DNA of 60,420 bases from assembly GCA_013003215.1 (NCBI GenBank), contig JABDKD010000205.1, forward strand, positions 1-60,420. The letters run 5' to 3'. Under the pieces are notes generated by a model, which did no database searches, was not told the origin of the DNA, and saw nothing but the letters and a program-made list of their open reading frames with translations. This document shows positions 36,170-45,180 of the stretch, piece by piece. The stretch's first letter is position 1. Each line of letters begins with the position of its first letter. Origin of the DNA: Pyrinomonadaceae bacterium. GTDB lineage: Bacteria; Acidobacteriota; Blastocatellia; Pyrinomonadales; Pyrinomonadaceae. The position numbers and the translations under genes were made by a program.

Positions 36170-36195
36170 AAAAAAAGGCTGCCTTCCGGCAGCCT
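36170..36195 (-). terminator. Terminator of the Clp-type ATPase gene, possibly bidirectional
   Basis: Stem AGGCTGCC/GGCAGCCT (36176-36183 and 36188-36195) with a TTCC/GGAA loop and seven T on the minus strand, 24 bp past the ATPase stop and directly after glpK. Confidence 0.88.
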
Positions 36196-36219
36196 AATAG
36201 CTATCAAATGCTTTGGGTA

Positions 36220-37434
36220 CTATTGCTCTTCTTCAGATTCGCTTTGTGATTTCGAACGCTCAGTCGCGACCGCGGGTTCCGGCAATGGCATCCCTACTGC
36301 ATCCGACTTCGCGTCCGGCTCATCGATATCATCAAGTTCAATTTCGGGATCCGATACGATGATCTGGCCGGACTTCTTAGCGAAGGTAAGCTTTTCCTCC
36401 TTCGAATCGTAATCCACCAGCACTAAGTCCCCGGTCTCGACCTGCTGCGTCGCAACAAGGTTCGACAATGGATAGACGAGGAATCGTTCGATCGAACGCT
36501 TGAGATGCCTCGCACCGTACTTCAGGTCTATTCCCTCTTGGAGAAGAAATTCCTTGGCTGGGTCGTTGCATTCGAAAACAAACTTTGTACCGGCTGATTC
36601 TGTGATTCGATCCTGAACGGAGGCGAGTTCGATATCGAGGATCTTTCTAAGGTGACGCTCCTTCAGTGCGCGGAAGACAACAACCTTGTCTATCCGGTTC
36701 ATAAACTCCGGAGAGAACTTACGCTTAGCTGCCTCAAGGGCGGTTCGATAGATCTTGGTGTCAACCTCGTCATCCTCAGGATTCTTCATTGACTTCGCCG
36801 GTGCAAAACCGATGCCGCCGGAGATCATTTCAGCCATTTCACGGGCTCCCAGATTGGAGGTCATGATGACAATCGTATTGGAAAAGTTAACGTTACGATT
36901 GTCGCCCAATGTCAGAGTCGCCTTATCGAGTATTCCGAGAAGGAGCTGCCAAAGTGAATCCGACGCCTTTTCAATCTCGTCAAAGAGAACAAAAGTTAGC
37001 TTGGTATCCTCAGTGTGATTTTTATCGAGATTCTCCTGAGTAAGCATTGGGGAGGTTTCCCTGTGACCGAGATAACCCGGAGGGGATCCGATTAGTTTTG
37101 CAATCTCGTGAGAGTGTTGAAATTCAGCACAATCGATCTTAACTACCGCGTGTTCGTCACCGAACAATACGCCCGCTGAAGCTTCAACCACCCTCGTCTT
37201 ACCCGATCCGGTTGGTCCTAGAAAGAGCATCGTACCTATCGGCCGAGTTGGATTCTGCATGCCTGCCAGATAAATCTGATAAAGACCGCTCATACGCCTT
37301 ACGGCTCTTTCCTGACCGACTATAAGCGCGGAGAGCTCATCCTCGAAGTTCTTTGCACGAGGACTCTTTCGGTCAGGATTCAAAGGGATCGGTTTATCGC
37401 TGCTTTTCTTCTTTTTGGCCGAATCTTTCTTCAT
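36220..37434 (-). CDS. Single-ring Clp/HSP100 D2-type AAA+ ATPase
   Basis: 404 residues. A basic N-terminal extension (about 1-28) is followed by one AAA+ module: Walker A GPTGSGKT (73-80), the SPPGYLGH pore-loop region (117-124), Walker B LFDEIEKA (150-157), sensor 1 IVIMTSNLG, and the C-terminal ClpB-type D2 small domain. There is no N-domain, no first AAA+ ring and no ClpX zinc finger. An IGF tripeptide (208-210) sits where ClpA, ClpC and ClpX carry their ClpP-docking loop. The acidic C-terminal tail (about 370-404) is low complexity. Confidence 0.85.
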   Translation of the reverse strand: MKKDSAKKKKSSDKPIPLNPDRKSPRAKNFEDELSALIVGQERAVRRMSGLYQIYLAGMQNPTRPIGTMLFLGPTGSGKTRVVEASAGVLFGDEHAVVKIDCAEFQHSHEIAKLIGSPPGYLGHRETSPMLTQENLDKNHTEDTKLTFVLFDEIEKASDSLWQLLLGILDKATLTLGDNRNVNFSNTIVIMTSNLGAREMAEMISGGIGFAPAKSMKNPEDDEVDTKIYRTALEAAKRKFSPEFMNRIDKVVVFRALKERHLRKILDIELASVQDRITESAGTKFVFECNDPAKEFLLQEGIDLKYGARHLKRSIERFLVYPLSNLVATQQVETGDLVLVDYDSKEEKLTFAKKSGQIIVSDPEIELDDIDEPDAKSDAVGMPLPEPAVATERSKSQSESEEEQ

Positions 37435-37783
37435 ATTCTTTCCTCAAATTATCGCAATAGGGCAGGGCCATTACAAATCAACTGACGAAGTTTCGCCGTA
37501 GGGTTTGCCGGTAAGACAACCGGAGGGGTCGTTAGCTGGATGATTTCAAATGTATGAAAGTTCGCCGGTTCGGAATTGGGAGGTCCTCTGCGAACAACGA
37601 GGTAAGGAAAACTCAACAAGATTCCCCATTAACTTGTTTAACATAGAACACTTTGTGCGTGCAAGTTGACAAAACATCGTTGAACAAAACATGGAATTTC
37701 TGAAGACAGATGGAATAAACCGGGTCGGTGCTAGAATTATTCGAGTAGTCGCCAACGGGTGAACTAGTTTTTGGGTTTTGTGT
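37435..37783. other. Divergent intergenic region, Clp-type ATPase / sigma factor
   Basis: 349 bp without a gene. A TTGACA at 37667-37672 has no good -10 partner. An extended -10 (TGCTAGAAT, 37730-37738) lies about 46 bp before the sigma factor ATG and is the best promoter candidate. An antisense frame across the right half reads through the sigma gene and is discounted. Confidence 0.4.
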
Positions 37784-38380
37784 ATGGCTGGATCACAAAT
37801 CAAAAGAAAAGATACTCCGGAGCTGCTGAAGGACTTCGAAGACGAAGCGATGCCTTTCACGCAGGATTTGTTTCGAGTGGCGATGTTTCTGAAGCGCAAC
37901 CGTGACATGGCTGAGGATCTCGTCCAAGAAACGATGATGCAGGCTTTTAAGTCGTTCCATAGGTACAAGCTTGGAACCAACTGCAAGGCCTGGCTAACGA
38001 CAATAATGTATAACACGCATTACAAACAGCTGAAGAAACAAACAAGGATGCAGCTCGTCGAAGATAAGGATGAATTGATAGCAAAGACGGTTCCGTTTGA
38101 AGCTTCAGTTCCCGAAAGGATAACAGACGAGGATGTATTGGAGGCGCTCGAAAAAGTTCCGGATCATTTCAAAGAAATCGTGGTGCTTTGCGATGTTGAA
38201 GGATTCTCTTACAAGGAGATTGCTTCGATCATGGACATTCCGATAGGAACGGTCATGTCGCGGCTTCACCGAGGCAGAAAAGTTTTGCGAAACGAGCTTA
38301 CGGTTTATGCCCGGTCATTTGGTATCGGGAACGACGGTGAAGATAAAGCCTCCAAAGCTCAAGGAGGGAAATCATCATGA
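37784..38380 (+). CDS. ECF-type RNA polymerase sigma factor
   Basis: 198 residues. Sigma-2 region: RDMAEDLVQETMMQAFKSFH and NCKAWLTTIMYNTHY; sigma-4 helix-turn-helix: ALEKVPDHFKEIVVLCDVEG, then SYKEIASIMDIPIGTVMSRL. The ATG at 37784 is used in preference to a TTG two codons upstream. Its stop overlaps the anti-sigma gene start (ATGA), the normal cognate-pair layout. Target promoters are unknown; such pairs often control their own operon. Confidence 0.92.
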   Translation: MAGSQIKRKDTPELLKDFEDEAMPFTQDLFRVAMFLKRNRDMAEDLVQETMMQAFKSFHRYKLGTNCKAWLTTIMYNTHYKQLKKQTRMQLVEDKDELIAKTVPFEASVPERITDEDVLEALEKVPDHFKEIVVLCDVEGFSYKEIASIMDIPIGTVMSRLHRGRKVLRNELTVYARSFGIGNDGEDKASKAQGGKSS

Positions 38381-39246
38381 TATGTAAAGATTTCCGGGAT
38401 GTAGCGGATTCGTACTTAAGTGACGAATTGCTGACCGAAACAAATCACGACATGATCCGGCACATGGAAAACTGCGGCGATTGCCGAGCATTAATCGGGG
38501 CGAGACGAGAAATTCGATCTCGATTGAAGACGGCGGTAACTAGCTCTCCGGATTACAAGTTAAGCGAGGGATTCGACCATATGCTGATGACCCGGCTTTG
38601 GTTCGAATCAGAACAAGAAAAACCTTCGACTGCCGGTGCCTGGTTTGGACTCAAGACACTTGGAGTAGCAGCCAGCCTTCTGGTCGTGGCGATGTTTGGG
38701 TTCGCGTTGTTTACAAGTTTCAACCAATCCTCGAATGCGCCGTATCTGGTCAGCGGATTTGCCGAAAACAGCCTGGTTAATATTGCCGCTGGAGATCACC
38801 AGCATTGTGCGATCGAGCACGAACTTGCTGAAAGGCCGGTTTCGCTCGAGAAAGGCGATCCTCGTTATGCCGGCCTGGATAATCTCGTAAGGGATAGACT
38901 TAAGGCGACGCTGGCTGATCACAAGCTCGTGGAGGCTCATGCGTGTAAATACAAAGATGTACAGTTTGCCCATATGGTCATGGAAGGACCTTCTGACACC
39001 CTTTCCGTATTGGTCGCGCCGAATGATTATATTGACGCTGCCGTGAATGAGAGAATTTCCGAATACTCATCTGAGCTCTATAAAATCTCAAGTTTTGATG
39101 TACCAAAGAATACGGTTTACGTGATATCTGAACTTGAAAGAGACCGGAATAAGAAAGCTGCGGAGGCGCTGTCGGGGCCACTGAAAAAACATTTCGATCT
39201 CAATACTAAAACCGCAATGGCAGTTTCATACGGGACCGCTTTTTAG
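38377..39246 (+). CDS. Zinc-finger anti-sigma factor with His/Cys-rich outer domain
   Basis: 289 residues. The ZAS zinc finger is His24, His29, Cys33 and Cys36 (HMENCGDC); a transmembrane helix spans about 92-114; the outer domain of about 170 residues is unusual in its ligands: DHQHCAIEHEL (His141, His143, Cys144, His148), HKLVEAHACKY (His182, His188, Cys190) and His199. It should hold the coupled sigma factor until an envelope signal, perhaps metal or redox stress, releases it (inference). Confidence 0.85.
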   Translation: MICKDFRDVADSYLSDELLTETNHDMIRHMENCGDCRALIGARREIRSRLKTAVTSSPDYKLSEGFDHMLMTRLWFESEQEKPSTAGAWFGLKTLGVAASLLVVAMFGFALFTSFNQSSNAPYLVSGFAENSLVNIAAGDHQHCAIEHELAERPVSLEKGDPRYAGLDNLVRDRLKATLADHKLVEAHACKYKDVQFAHMVMEGPSDTLSVLVAPNDYIDAAVNERISEYSSELYKISSFDVPKNTVYVISELERDRNKKAAEALSGPLKKHFDLNTKTAMAVSYGTAF

Positions 39247-39299
39247 GATACGAAACAGCTGAACACATCCCTCCTCGTCCTTCTTTGGACATAAATTAG

Positions 39300-39329
39300 G
39301 CCCGCCAAGCTTTTGGCGGGCATTTTTTT
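39300..39329 (+). terminator. Terminator of the sigma/anti-sigma operon
   Basis: GCCCGCCA/TGGCGGGC stem (39300-39307 and 39314-39321) with a 6-base loop and seven T, 54 bp past the stop. A 7-bp repeat array begins directly after the T-run. Confidence 0.92.
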
Positions 39330-39406
39330 GTTCAGAGTTCAGAGTTCAAAGTTCAAAGTTCAGAGTTCAGAGTTCAAAGTTCAAAGTTCAAAGTTCAAAG
39401 TTCAAC
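39330..39406 (+). repeat. 7-bp tandem repeat, 11 units
   Basis: Units GTTCAGA and GTTCAAA in eleven exact-length copies, the last reading GTTCAAC. It starts at the end of a terminator T-run and lies between convergent genes, so it is not expected to be translated. Reading frames across it are artefacts. Confidence 0.95.
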
Positions 39407-39475
39407 AGAAGATCATCCGACTGATGCAAATTGTCTATTTTCCATTGGGACATTTGCCATTCTCAATTTCCGATT

Positions 39476-40816
39476 TCAGCTCCCCGCCGCGCTATCGCCT
39501 TCGTCATAGTACTCGACCCCCAGGTGCGTGATCAGGTCTTCGCCTTTCAGGTATCGAAGAGTGTTCTTCAACTTCTTGAGCTGAATAAATATATCGTGTT
39601 CCGGGTAAAGACCGGGAGCGGTCTGAGGCGCTTTGAAATAGAAAGAGAGCCATTCCTGAATTCCCTTCATTCCGGCACGCTGAGCGAGATCCATGAACAG
39701 TGCCAGGTCCAACACGAGCGGTGCCGCCAAAATCGAATCCCGGCACAAGAAGTCGATCTTAATCTGCATCGGGTATCCAAGCCACCCAACAATATCGATG
39801 TTGTCCCAACCCTCTTTATTGTCCCCTCGCGGCGGGTAGTAATTGATTCGAACAACGTGTGAAAAGCCTTCGTAGAGATCGGGATACACATCGGGCTGAA
39901 GAATTTGTTCCAAAACAGAGAGTTTCGATTCTTCTTTGGTCTTGAAGTTCTCCGGATCGTCAAGGACTTCTCCATCGCGGTTTCCCAGGATGTTGGTCGA
40001 ATACCAACCGGCGAGCCCGAGCATTCTGGACTTGAGGCCCGGAGCCAGGATCGTTTTCATGAGGGTCTGGCCGGTCTTGAAATCCTTACCGCAGATCGGC
40101 ACGCCTTCGTTTTCAGCCAGCTCCCTTAGCGCCGGCATATCCACCGTGAGATTCGGGGCTCCATTTGCGAACGGAACACCGGACTTGATCGCGGCATAAG
40201 CGTAGATCATCGAGGGCGCGATATCCTCAGCGTCGTCGTAAAGAGCCTTTTCAAAATGCTCGATTGAACTGTGTATCTCAGACGGCTCCAGATAGATCTC
40301 AGTTGAAGCAGCCCAGACCATAACCAGGCGTTCGCAATTGTTCTTCGTTTTGAATTCCGCAATCTCTGCAATAAGTTGTTCGGCAAGCTCCATCTTGTTC
40401 TTGCCGGTCTTTACATTCTTACCGTCAAGACGTTTTACAAATCGGGGGTCAAATACAGCCTCCATCGGTTTCAGGGAAGAAAGTTGTTCAGAAACCTGAT
40501 TTAGGAGGTCCTTATCAAGGACGCCCGCGTTCATAGCGGCATCATAGGCATTATCCTCAAAGATATCCCAGGCACCGAAAACAATATCGTCTAGCTCGGT
40601 CAGCGGAACAAAGTCTTTTATCAGCGGCACACGATTCTCGGTCCGCTTGCCCAATCGAATCGTTCCCATCTGCGTGAGGGATCCGATCGGTTTAGAAATG
40701 TCCCTCTTTATCGCCTCAACACCGGCGACAAACGTTGTACTTACTGCGCCCAATCCGACAAGCAAAACGCCAAGTTTGCCCTCTGCCGGAGCAATTTCCG
40801 CGCGACTATCTACCAT
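39476..40816 (-). CDS. ino1: Inositol-3-phosphate synthase
   Basis: NAD-dependent conversion of glucose-6-phosphate to 1L-myo-inositol-1-phosphate. 446 residues. Near the N-terminus is the Rossmann loop LLVGLGAVSTTFVAG; the characteristic KSGVPFANGAPNLT and CGKDFKTGQTLMKT blocks and the LGWYSTNILGNRDG-type region (GWYSTNILGNRDGEVL) are intact, followed by INYYPPRGDNKEGWDNID. It supplies inositol for lipids or osmolytes. Repeat arrays lie on both sides. Confidence 0.94.
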   Translation of the reverse strand: MVDSRAEIAPAEGKLGVLLVGLGAVSTTFVAGVEAIKRDISKPIGSLTQMGTIRLGKRTENRVPLIKDFVPLTELDDIVFGAWDIFEDNAYDAAMNAGVLDKDLLNQVSEQLSSLKPMEAVFDPRFVKRLDGKNVKTGKNKMELAEQLIAEIAEFKTKNNCERLVMVWAASTEIYLEPSEIHSSIEHFEKALYDDAEDIAPSMIYAYAAIKSGVPFANGAPNLTVDMPALRELAENEGVPICGKDFKTGQTLMKTILAPGLKSRMLGLAGWYSTNILGNRDGEVLDDPENFKTKEESKLSVLEQILQPDVYPDLYEGFSHVVRINYYPPRGDNKEGWDNIDIVGWLGYPMQIKIDFLCRDSILAAPLVLDLALFMDLAQRAGMKGIQEWLSFYFKAPQTAPGLYPEHDIFIQLKKLKNTLRYLKGEDLITHLGVEYYDEGDSAAGS

Positions 40817-40870
40817 TAATTATTCTCCAAGTTGTTAAATCGACGTGAAATAATAGCATTGAACGGTGTA

Positions 40871-40969
40871 GTTGGCTACGTTGGCGAAGTTGGCGAAGTT
40901 GGCGAAGTTGGAGAAGTTGGCGAAGTTGGAGAAGTTGGAGAAGTTGGAGAAGTTGGAGAAGTTGGCTGA
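40871..40969 (+). repeat. 9-bp tandem repeat array A, 11 units
   Basis: Units GTTGGCGAA and GTTGGAGAA, edged by GTTGGCTAC and GTTGGCTGA. It lies 55 bp upstream of the ino1 start. The unit equals three codons, which makes long but meaningless reading frames. Confidence 0.95.
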
Positions 40970-40997
40970 AACGAACCACTATAGGATTAGTTTCATT

Positions 40998-41159
40998 TTG
41001 TTCAACCTTGTGAACTTCGCAAACTCTGTGAACTTCGCAAACTCTGTGAACTTCGCAAACTCTGTGAACTTCGCAAACTCTGTAAACTTTGTAAACTCTG
41101 TGAACTTTGTAAACTCTGTGAACTTTGTAAACTCAGTCAACTCAGCCAACTCAGCCAAC
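40998..41159 (-). repeat. 9-bp tandem repeat array B, 18 units, inverted relative to array A
   Basis: On the minus strand the units are GTTGGCTGA, GTTGACTGA, GTTTACAAA, GTTCACAGA, GTTTGCGAA and similar, often alternating to give an 18-bp higher-order period. The array runs up to the stop codon of the NorQ/CbbQ-type gene. Together with array A it forms a large imperfect inverted repeat with a 28-bp centre. Confidence 0.93.
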
Positions 41160-41962
41160 TAGATAATGGTCGTCACGATCTCTCGTATGCTTCGCTGAAG
41201 TTCCTTGTCGTCCGTGATAGGCGAAACGATGGCGACATCGGCCGCGTCAGCCGGAGCAATGCCCTTGGCGATCAGCTGAGCCGCATAGATTAACAGCCTT
41301 GTCGAAACCCCTTCCTCCAATCCGTGCCCTCGCAGGTTTCTCACCTTCTGGCCGATCGCAACCAGATCCCTGGAAGTATCAAGATCGACGCCGCCCTCAC
41401 GGGAAAGAATCTCCGCTTCCAACTCGGCATCAGGATAGTCAAATTCAAGAGACATGAACCGCTGCCTGGTCGATTGTTTCAGATCTTTGAGAATCGACTG
41501 GTAACCCGGGTTATAAGAAACGACAAGCATGAACTCAGGCGGCGCTTCAATTACCGTTCCCCGTTTCTCAATGGGCAGCCTTCGCCGGTCGTCAGTGAGT
41601 GGATGGATTATGACTACCGTATCCTTGCGCGCCTCAACGACCTCATCGAGGTAGCAGATCGCGCCTTCACGCACCGCGGTCGTTAACGGCCCGTCGTGCC
41701 AAACCGTCTCATCGTCTTCGAGAAGAAATCGTCCGACAAGATCAGTAGATGAAAGGTCTTCATGACACGCAACCGTTATCAACGGACGATTCAGCTTGTG
41801 TGCCATGTACTCGACAAATCGTGTTTTACCGCATCCGGTAGGACCCTTGAGCATGGCCGGCAGTTTCGCGTCATAAGCCGCCTCAAATAGCTCAACTTCA
41901 TTGCCTACAGGCAGATAGAACGGTTCGTCCTTTACTTTGTACTTCTCTACCGCAAGTTCCAT
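41159..41962 (-). CDS. NorQ/CbbQ/NirQ-type AAA+ ATPase
   Basis: 267 residues. Walker A GPTGCGKT (about 40-47), the [18 protein letters not shown] block, Walker [15 protein letters not shown], the sensor region [10 protein letters not shown] and the arginine-finger segment [11 protein letters not shown] place it in the CbbQ/NirQ/NorQ group of MoxR-related ATPases, which activate metalloenzymes such as nitric oxide reductase or RuBisCO. The usual VWA-domain partner (NorD/CbbO) is not in the window. The stop codon abuts repeat array B. Confidence 0.92.
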   Translation of the reverse strand: MELAVEKYKVKDEPFYLPVGNEVELFEAAYDAKLPAMLKGPTGCGKTRFVEYMAHKLNRPLITVACHEDLSSTDLVGRFLLEDDETVWHDGPLTTAVREGAICYLDEVVEARKDTVVIIHPLTDDRRRLPIEKRGTVIEAPPEFMLVVSYNPGYQSILKDLKQSTRQRFMSLEFDYPDAELEAEILSREGGVDLDTSRDLVAIGQKVRNLRGHGLEEGVSTRLLIYAAQLIAKGIAPADAADVAIVSPITDDKELQRSIREIVTTII

Positions 41963-41977
41963 AAGGTGTAAGGATAC

Positions 41978-41998
41978 AGGAGTCGGGAGTCAGTAGTC
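41978..41998 (+). repeat. 7-bp repeat trio (left half of an inverted pair)
   Basis: AGGAGTC, GGGAGTC, AGTAGTC. The reverse complement of these units (GACTCCT type) recurs at 42575-42609, so the two arrays flank the segment between them in opposite orientation. Confidence 0.8.
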
Positions 41999-42066
41999 GA
42001 GAAGGGATTGCTGTGAGAATTCCGTGTTTGTTTGCAGAGGATTTGCATAACCAGAGTTCCCGGTAG

Positions 42067-42246
42067 TCACCAGGAGCCTCCGAGACCTGCTAACGCAGTA
42101 GGGAGATCGTATTCCTTAACGCCGGGGACATAGGATCCGTGTTTTTTAACCATGATTACGGGATTATTCCCGTCTATGAGATAGAAATCTTCATTCGCAA
42201 AATCGATTCGGGAAAGTTTGAGAGGCACCTGAATTCTTCTAACCAA
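42067..42246 (-). pseudogene. Possible small or truncated reading frame, 53-59 residues
   Basis: Not recognised. From a TTG at 42246 (or GTG at 42228) it reads a protein-like sequence rich in Asp, Asn and hydrophobics (RIDFANEDFYLIDGNNPV, then HGSYVPGVKEYDL) ending ALAGLGGSW. The frame is open back to the TAG of the upstream gene and is in the same frame as that gene. No ribosome-binding site is visible, so it may be a remnant of a longer gene. Confidence 0.3.
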
Positions 42247-42282
42247 TGAGAATGTTGTAAGTTTTGCAAAATCACCGTCAAA

Positions 42283-42564
42283 CTAATCGTCATCAGGAAT
42301 CTTGATTTGGCTGGCAATAATGCTGAGCCTATGACCGGACTGTAACTCGACAATCAACTTCTGTTTACCGTCAGCTGTGTCGATTGGCCCTTCGCAATTA
42401 TTTACGGAGCAGCTCGGCCCCCAATCGAGTGTGCGAGGCACATGCAGCTCCACGAAATCAAAAGCTTTCAATTCGACCCTTTCTGAGCGTGAATCTCTGA
42501 GATGGAAAATGACGTTTCCAACTTCCAAATCCACACTGATGGATCTCAATGTCCAATCGTGCAT
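42283..42564 (-). CDS. Small conserved-type hypothetical protein (MHDW family-like)
   Basis: 93 residues from the ATG at 42564. It opens MHDWTLRSISVDLEVGNV and continues with beta-rich blocks (VELHVPRTLDWGPS, then VELQSGHRLSIIAS). Proteins with this opening are short and all-beta, of unknown role, and are often found in accessory segments. A longer frame starting at 42612 would translate the repeat array and is rejected. No strong ribosome-binding site. Confidence 0.6.
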   Translation of the reverse strand: MHDWTLRSISVDLEVGNVIFHLRDSRSERVELKAFDFVELHVPRTLDWGPSCSVNNCEGPIDTADGKQKLIVELQSGHRLSIIASQIKIPDDD

Positions 42565-42574
42565 ATTTGATTTC

Positions 42575-42609
42575 GACTCCCGACTCCTGACTCCTGAATC
42601 CCGACTCCT
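42575..42609 (-). repeat. 7-bp repeat, five units (right half of an inverted pair)
   Basis: On the plus strand GACTCCC, GACTCCT, GACTCCT, GAATCCC, GACTCCT: the inverted partner of the array at 41978-41998. It sits between the nrdJ terminator and the 93-residue gene. Confidence 0.88.
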
Positions 42610-42610
42610 C

Positions 42611-42642
42611 AAAAAAAATACCCGCCGGGTTCAGCCGGCGGG
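42611..42642 (-). terminator. Terminator of nrdJ
   Basis: CCCGCCGG/CCGGCGGG stem (arms 42635-42642 and 42621-42628) with a 6-base loop, then TATTTTTTTT on the minus strand, 24 bp past the stop. Confidence 0.93.
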
Positions 42643-42666
42643 CAAAGGAGTTAAGTATGATCCAAA

Positions 42667-45180
42667 CTATTTACATTTGGAGTATCCGCAGTCCCTGCAG
42701 AAGTCGCATCCCGATGCATGTTCCAGCTGTCCCTGACATTCCGGACAGGAACCGATCATGCTCGACATCTGGGAACCGGTGTCGCTATTTGTTTCAACAA
42801 TTGCCTTGCCCTTGCTTCTGTCTGAAAGTGGGAGCCCTTTCAGTCGGCGATCGGTGAGCATCAAACACTCGGCGATCGCCTGTTCCGGCGAGGACAGTAA
42901 CCTTTCATTGAACCAAACGGCATGTGTTCCGGTAACCTTGTTGAGACTACGAGCGACGTCTCTTACGCTGAATCCGCCACGCAGCATATTTGAAGCAAGC
43001 AGGCCTACGCTTTCGCTGATCGGACCCGCGGCAAAAACTTCAAGAACGTCCGTAGTATCGTGGTTAACCGTCACATAGAGGTTGATACCGTCGAATGGAA
43101 TCCTCCAGGTCGAACCGGTAAGTTCGCTCGGGCGATTAATTCTCTGGTGATCCTCTACAGCTTCAATAACAGCTTCTTCTGTTGTTGAAGCTTCTTCTTT
43201 CTTCTCTTGAGACTTCATCGAAGTTAAGACCTGCCCATCACGGCTTCCATCCCGATAGTAGCTCACCGCTTTACAGCCAAGGTCCTTTGCCATCCGATAG
43301 AGCTGGTCTACAGACTCAACCGTATCGTCTTTCGCACCGTTGCACGTTTTCGATATCGAATTGTCGACGTGCTTTTGAGCGGCCGCAAGTACTTGCACGT
43401 GCTGATGCGACGTGATGTCCATAGCGGAGATGAAGTGATCAGGAAGCTCGTCCTGATGCTCAACCACGTATTCAGCAGCGTTTTTGATCGACTTTTCATC
43501 AGTCTGATCGACTTCGATTCCCAGGGCTTCCGCAGCCAGCGTGTGCACATAATGACGCTCGCCAAGCGTGTCCCGGCGAACATATGCCCATGAGAAATTC
43601 GGCTCGATCCCGGACGATGTTTCTGCCACGAGCGAGATCGTACCTGTAGGAGCGATCGTCGTAACCTCGTAGTTGCGCGGTGTCAGCGGAACCTCTTTTG
43701 AAAACCCAAGATCGTCATAGATAAACTTGGCGTAAAGATCCCGGTTTTCGTCGAGCTCTGGAAATGTTCCTTTTTCGGCGCCCAGCTCAAGGGATGCGGT
43801 CCACGCTTCTTTGCGGACAAATCCCATCATCTTCTCCATCAACTCTATGGAATCTTCGCTTCCATAAGATACGTTGAGCTTGAGACAGAGATCGGCAAAG
43901 CCCATTATTCCAAGCCCGACCGGCCTTGTCCTCTTCACGACATCATCGATTTCCGGAAGCGGGAAATGACCCGCGTCAACAACGTTGTCGAGGAATCGCG
44001 TAGTCAGGTGAGTTACGTGCGCCAGCTTTTCCCAGTTAACATTTTCGTCAGCATTACGACCGTCCCCGCCTTCTTTATAGAATTTGGAAAGATCGATAGA
44101 ACCAAGATTGCAGGAGTTATTAAAGTGGAGCATTTGCTCGCCACATGGATTGCAGGCGTGAATTTCGCCCATCGAATTCATCATGTGATTGTGGCGGTTA
44201 ACTTCATCTATAAAGATGATTCCGGGTTCGGCGTACTTGTGTGCTGAGGCAATAATTCGATTCCAGATGTCCGGTGCATAGATCATTCCGGGTGCCGGCG
44301 GTTCCTCGATAACGCAATCCGTTAGATCGGCGCTTTCAAAAGCCTTCTTGTCGGCAAATGTTGCGGTCGTACCGTCATCGCGGCGGTAAACCACATAGTC
44401 GGCTCCTGTTGCCGCATCGAAAATGGGTTGATTCCACGGCCTCTCTTCGAAGTCGGTCTGGAACCATTCCTTTTTGTCGACGGCCTCCATAAACTCGTCT
44501 GTAACCGTCACCGAGATGTTGAAGTTGGTCAGAGAGTGCTGATCGTTCTTGGCGTGTATGAACCGAAGGATGTCAGGGTGCTTGATACTCAGGATCCCCA
44601 TATTTGCGCCTCGGCGGACGCCACCTTGTTTCACAACCTCGGTAGTGCCATTGACGATATTCATGAACGAAACCGGCCCCGAAGCGACTCCGCGCGTGGA
44701 ATTCACCATTGCTCCGTGGGGTCTCAGGAATTCGTACGTCATTCCTGTGCCGCCGCCGGTCTGGTGAATAACGGCAACATTTTGAGCGTGCTCCATAATG
44801 CCGTTGATCGAATCCGGAACATTCAGCACAAAACAAGCCGCCAACTGTCCTTTCGGTTTTCCGGCGTTTACGAGGCAGGGAGTGTTAGGCACAAATTCCC
44901 GATCGAGCATGATCTCCATCATCGAGTTGAAGAAAAATTCTTTCATTACCGGGTCCGATTCTGCGGTGGAAACGTGCCCGACAACTCTCTTGACGATATC
45001 GGCCCAAGCCTCAAGCGGCTTACCCAGTTCGTCTTTCAATGAATATCTTTTCGAAATTACCTTTTCGGCGTTTAATCCCAGCGGTACGGCTTCTTTTTTG
45101 ACAGCGGTACCCGCCCCGTTACCGGTACCGTTTTTGGCGACAAATTTGCCTGACATAACAGGCTCAAAGACTGCACTCAT
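42667..45180 (-). CDS. nrdJ: Vitamin B12-dependent ribonucleotide reductase, class II
   Basis: Reduces ribonucleotides using adenosylcobalamin, without an oxygen requirement. 837 residues from the ATG at 45180, which has AAGGAAG nine bases before it. Visible blocks: [21 protein letters not shown] with the first active-site Cys, [46 protein letters not shown] (the radical-site Cys and Glu), and the C-terminal zinc ribbon [20 protein letters not shown]. No nrdA/B or nrdD gene is in the window. Two NrdR-like boxes lie upstream. Confidence 0.96.
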   Translation of the reverse strand: MSAVFEPVMSGKFVAKNGTGNGAGTAVKKEAVPLGLNAEKVISKRYSLKDELGKPLEAWADIVKRVVGHVSTAESDPVMKEFFFNSMMEIMLDREFVPNTPCLVNAGKPKGQLAACFVLNVPDSINGIMEHAQNVAVIHQTGGGTGMTYEFLRPHGAMVNSTRGVASGPVSFMNIVNGTTEVVKQGGVRRGANMGILSIKHPDILRFIHAKNDQHSLTNFNISVTVTDEFMEAVDKKEWFQTDFEERPWNQPIFDAATGADYVVYRRDDGTTATFADKKAFESADLTDCVIEEPPAPGMIYAPDIWNRIIASAHKYAEPGIIFIDEVNRHNHMMNSMGEIHACNPCGEQMLHFNNSCNLGSIDLSKFYKEGGDGRNADENVNWEKLAHVTHLTTRFLDNVVDAGHFPLPEIDDVVKRTRPVGLGIMGFADLCLKLNVSYGSEDSIELMEKMMGFVRKEAWTASLELGAEKGTFPELDENRDLYAKFIYDDLGFSKEVPLTPRNYEVTTIAPTGTISLVAETSSGIEPNFSWAYVRRDTLGERHYVHTLAAEALGIEVDQTDEKSIKNAAEYVVEHQDELPDHFISAMDITSHQHVQVLAAAQKHVDNSISKTCNGAKDDTVESVDQLYRMAKDLGCKAVSYYRDGSRDGQVLTSMKSQEKKEEASTTEEAVIEAVEDHQRINRPSELTGSTWRIPFDGINLYVTVNHDTTDVLEVFAAGPISESVGLLASNMLRGGFSVRDVARSLNKVTGTHAVWFNERLLSSPEQAIAECLMLTDRRLKGLPLSDRSKGKAIVETNSDTGSQMSSMIGSCPECQGQLEHASGCDFCRDCGYSKCK

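Noticed and set aside
39313-39531. 72-residue reading frame after the anti-sigma gene
   Set aside because: It translates the terminator and the 7-bp repeat array, then runs into the 3' end of ino1.
40871-41159. Possible CRISPR array
   Set aside because: The units are 9 bp, contiguous and without unique spacers, and no cas genes are near.
40872-41162. 96-residue reading frame with KLAKLEK and NSVNFA periodic sequence
   Set aside because: It is produced by the 9-bp repeat arrays, whose unit is three codons, and has no independent coding signal.
44428-45042. 204-residue frame antisense to nrdJ
   Set aside because: It lies entirely opposite a well-conserved class II ribonucleotide reductase and shows no family motif.
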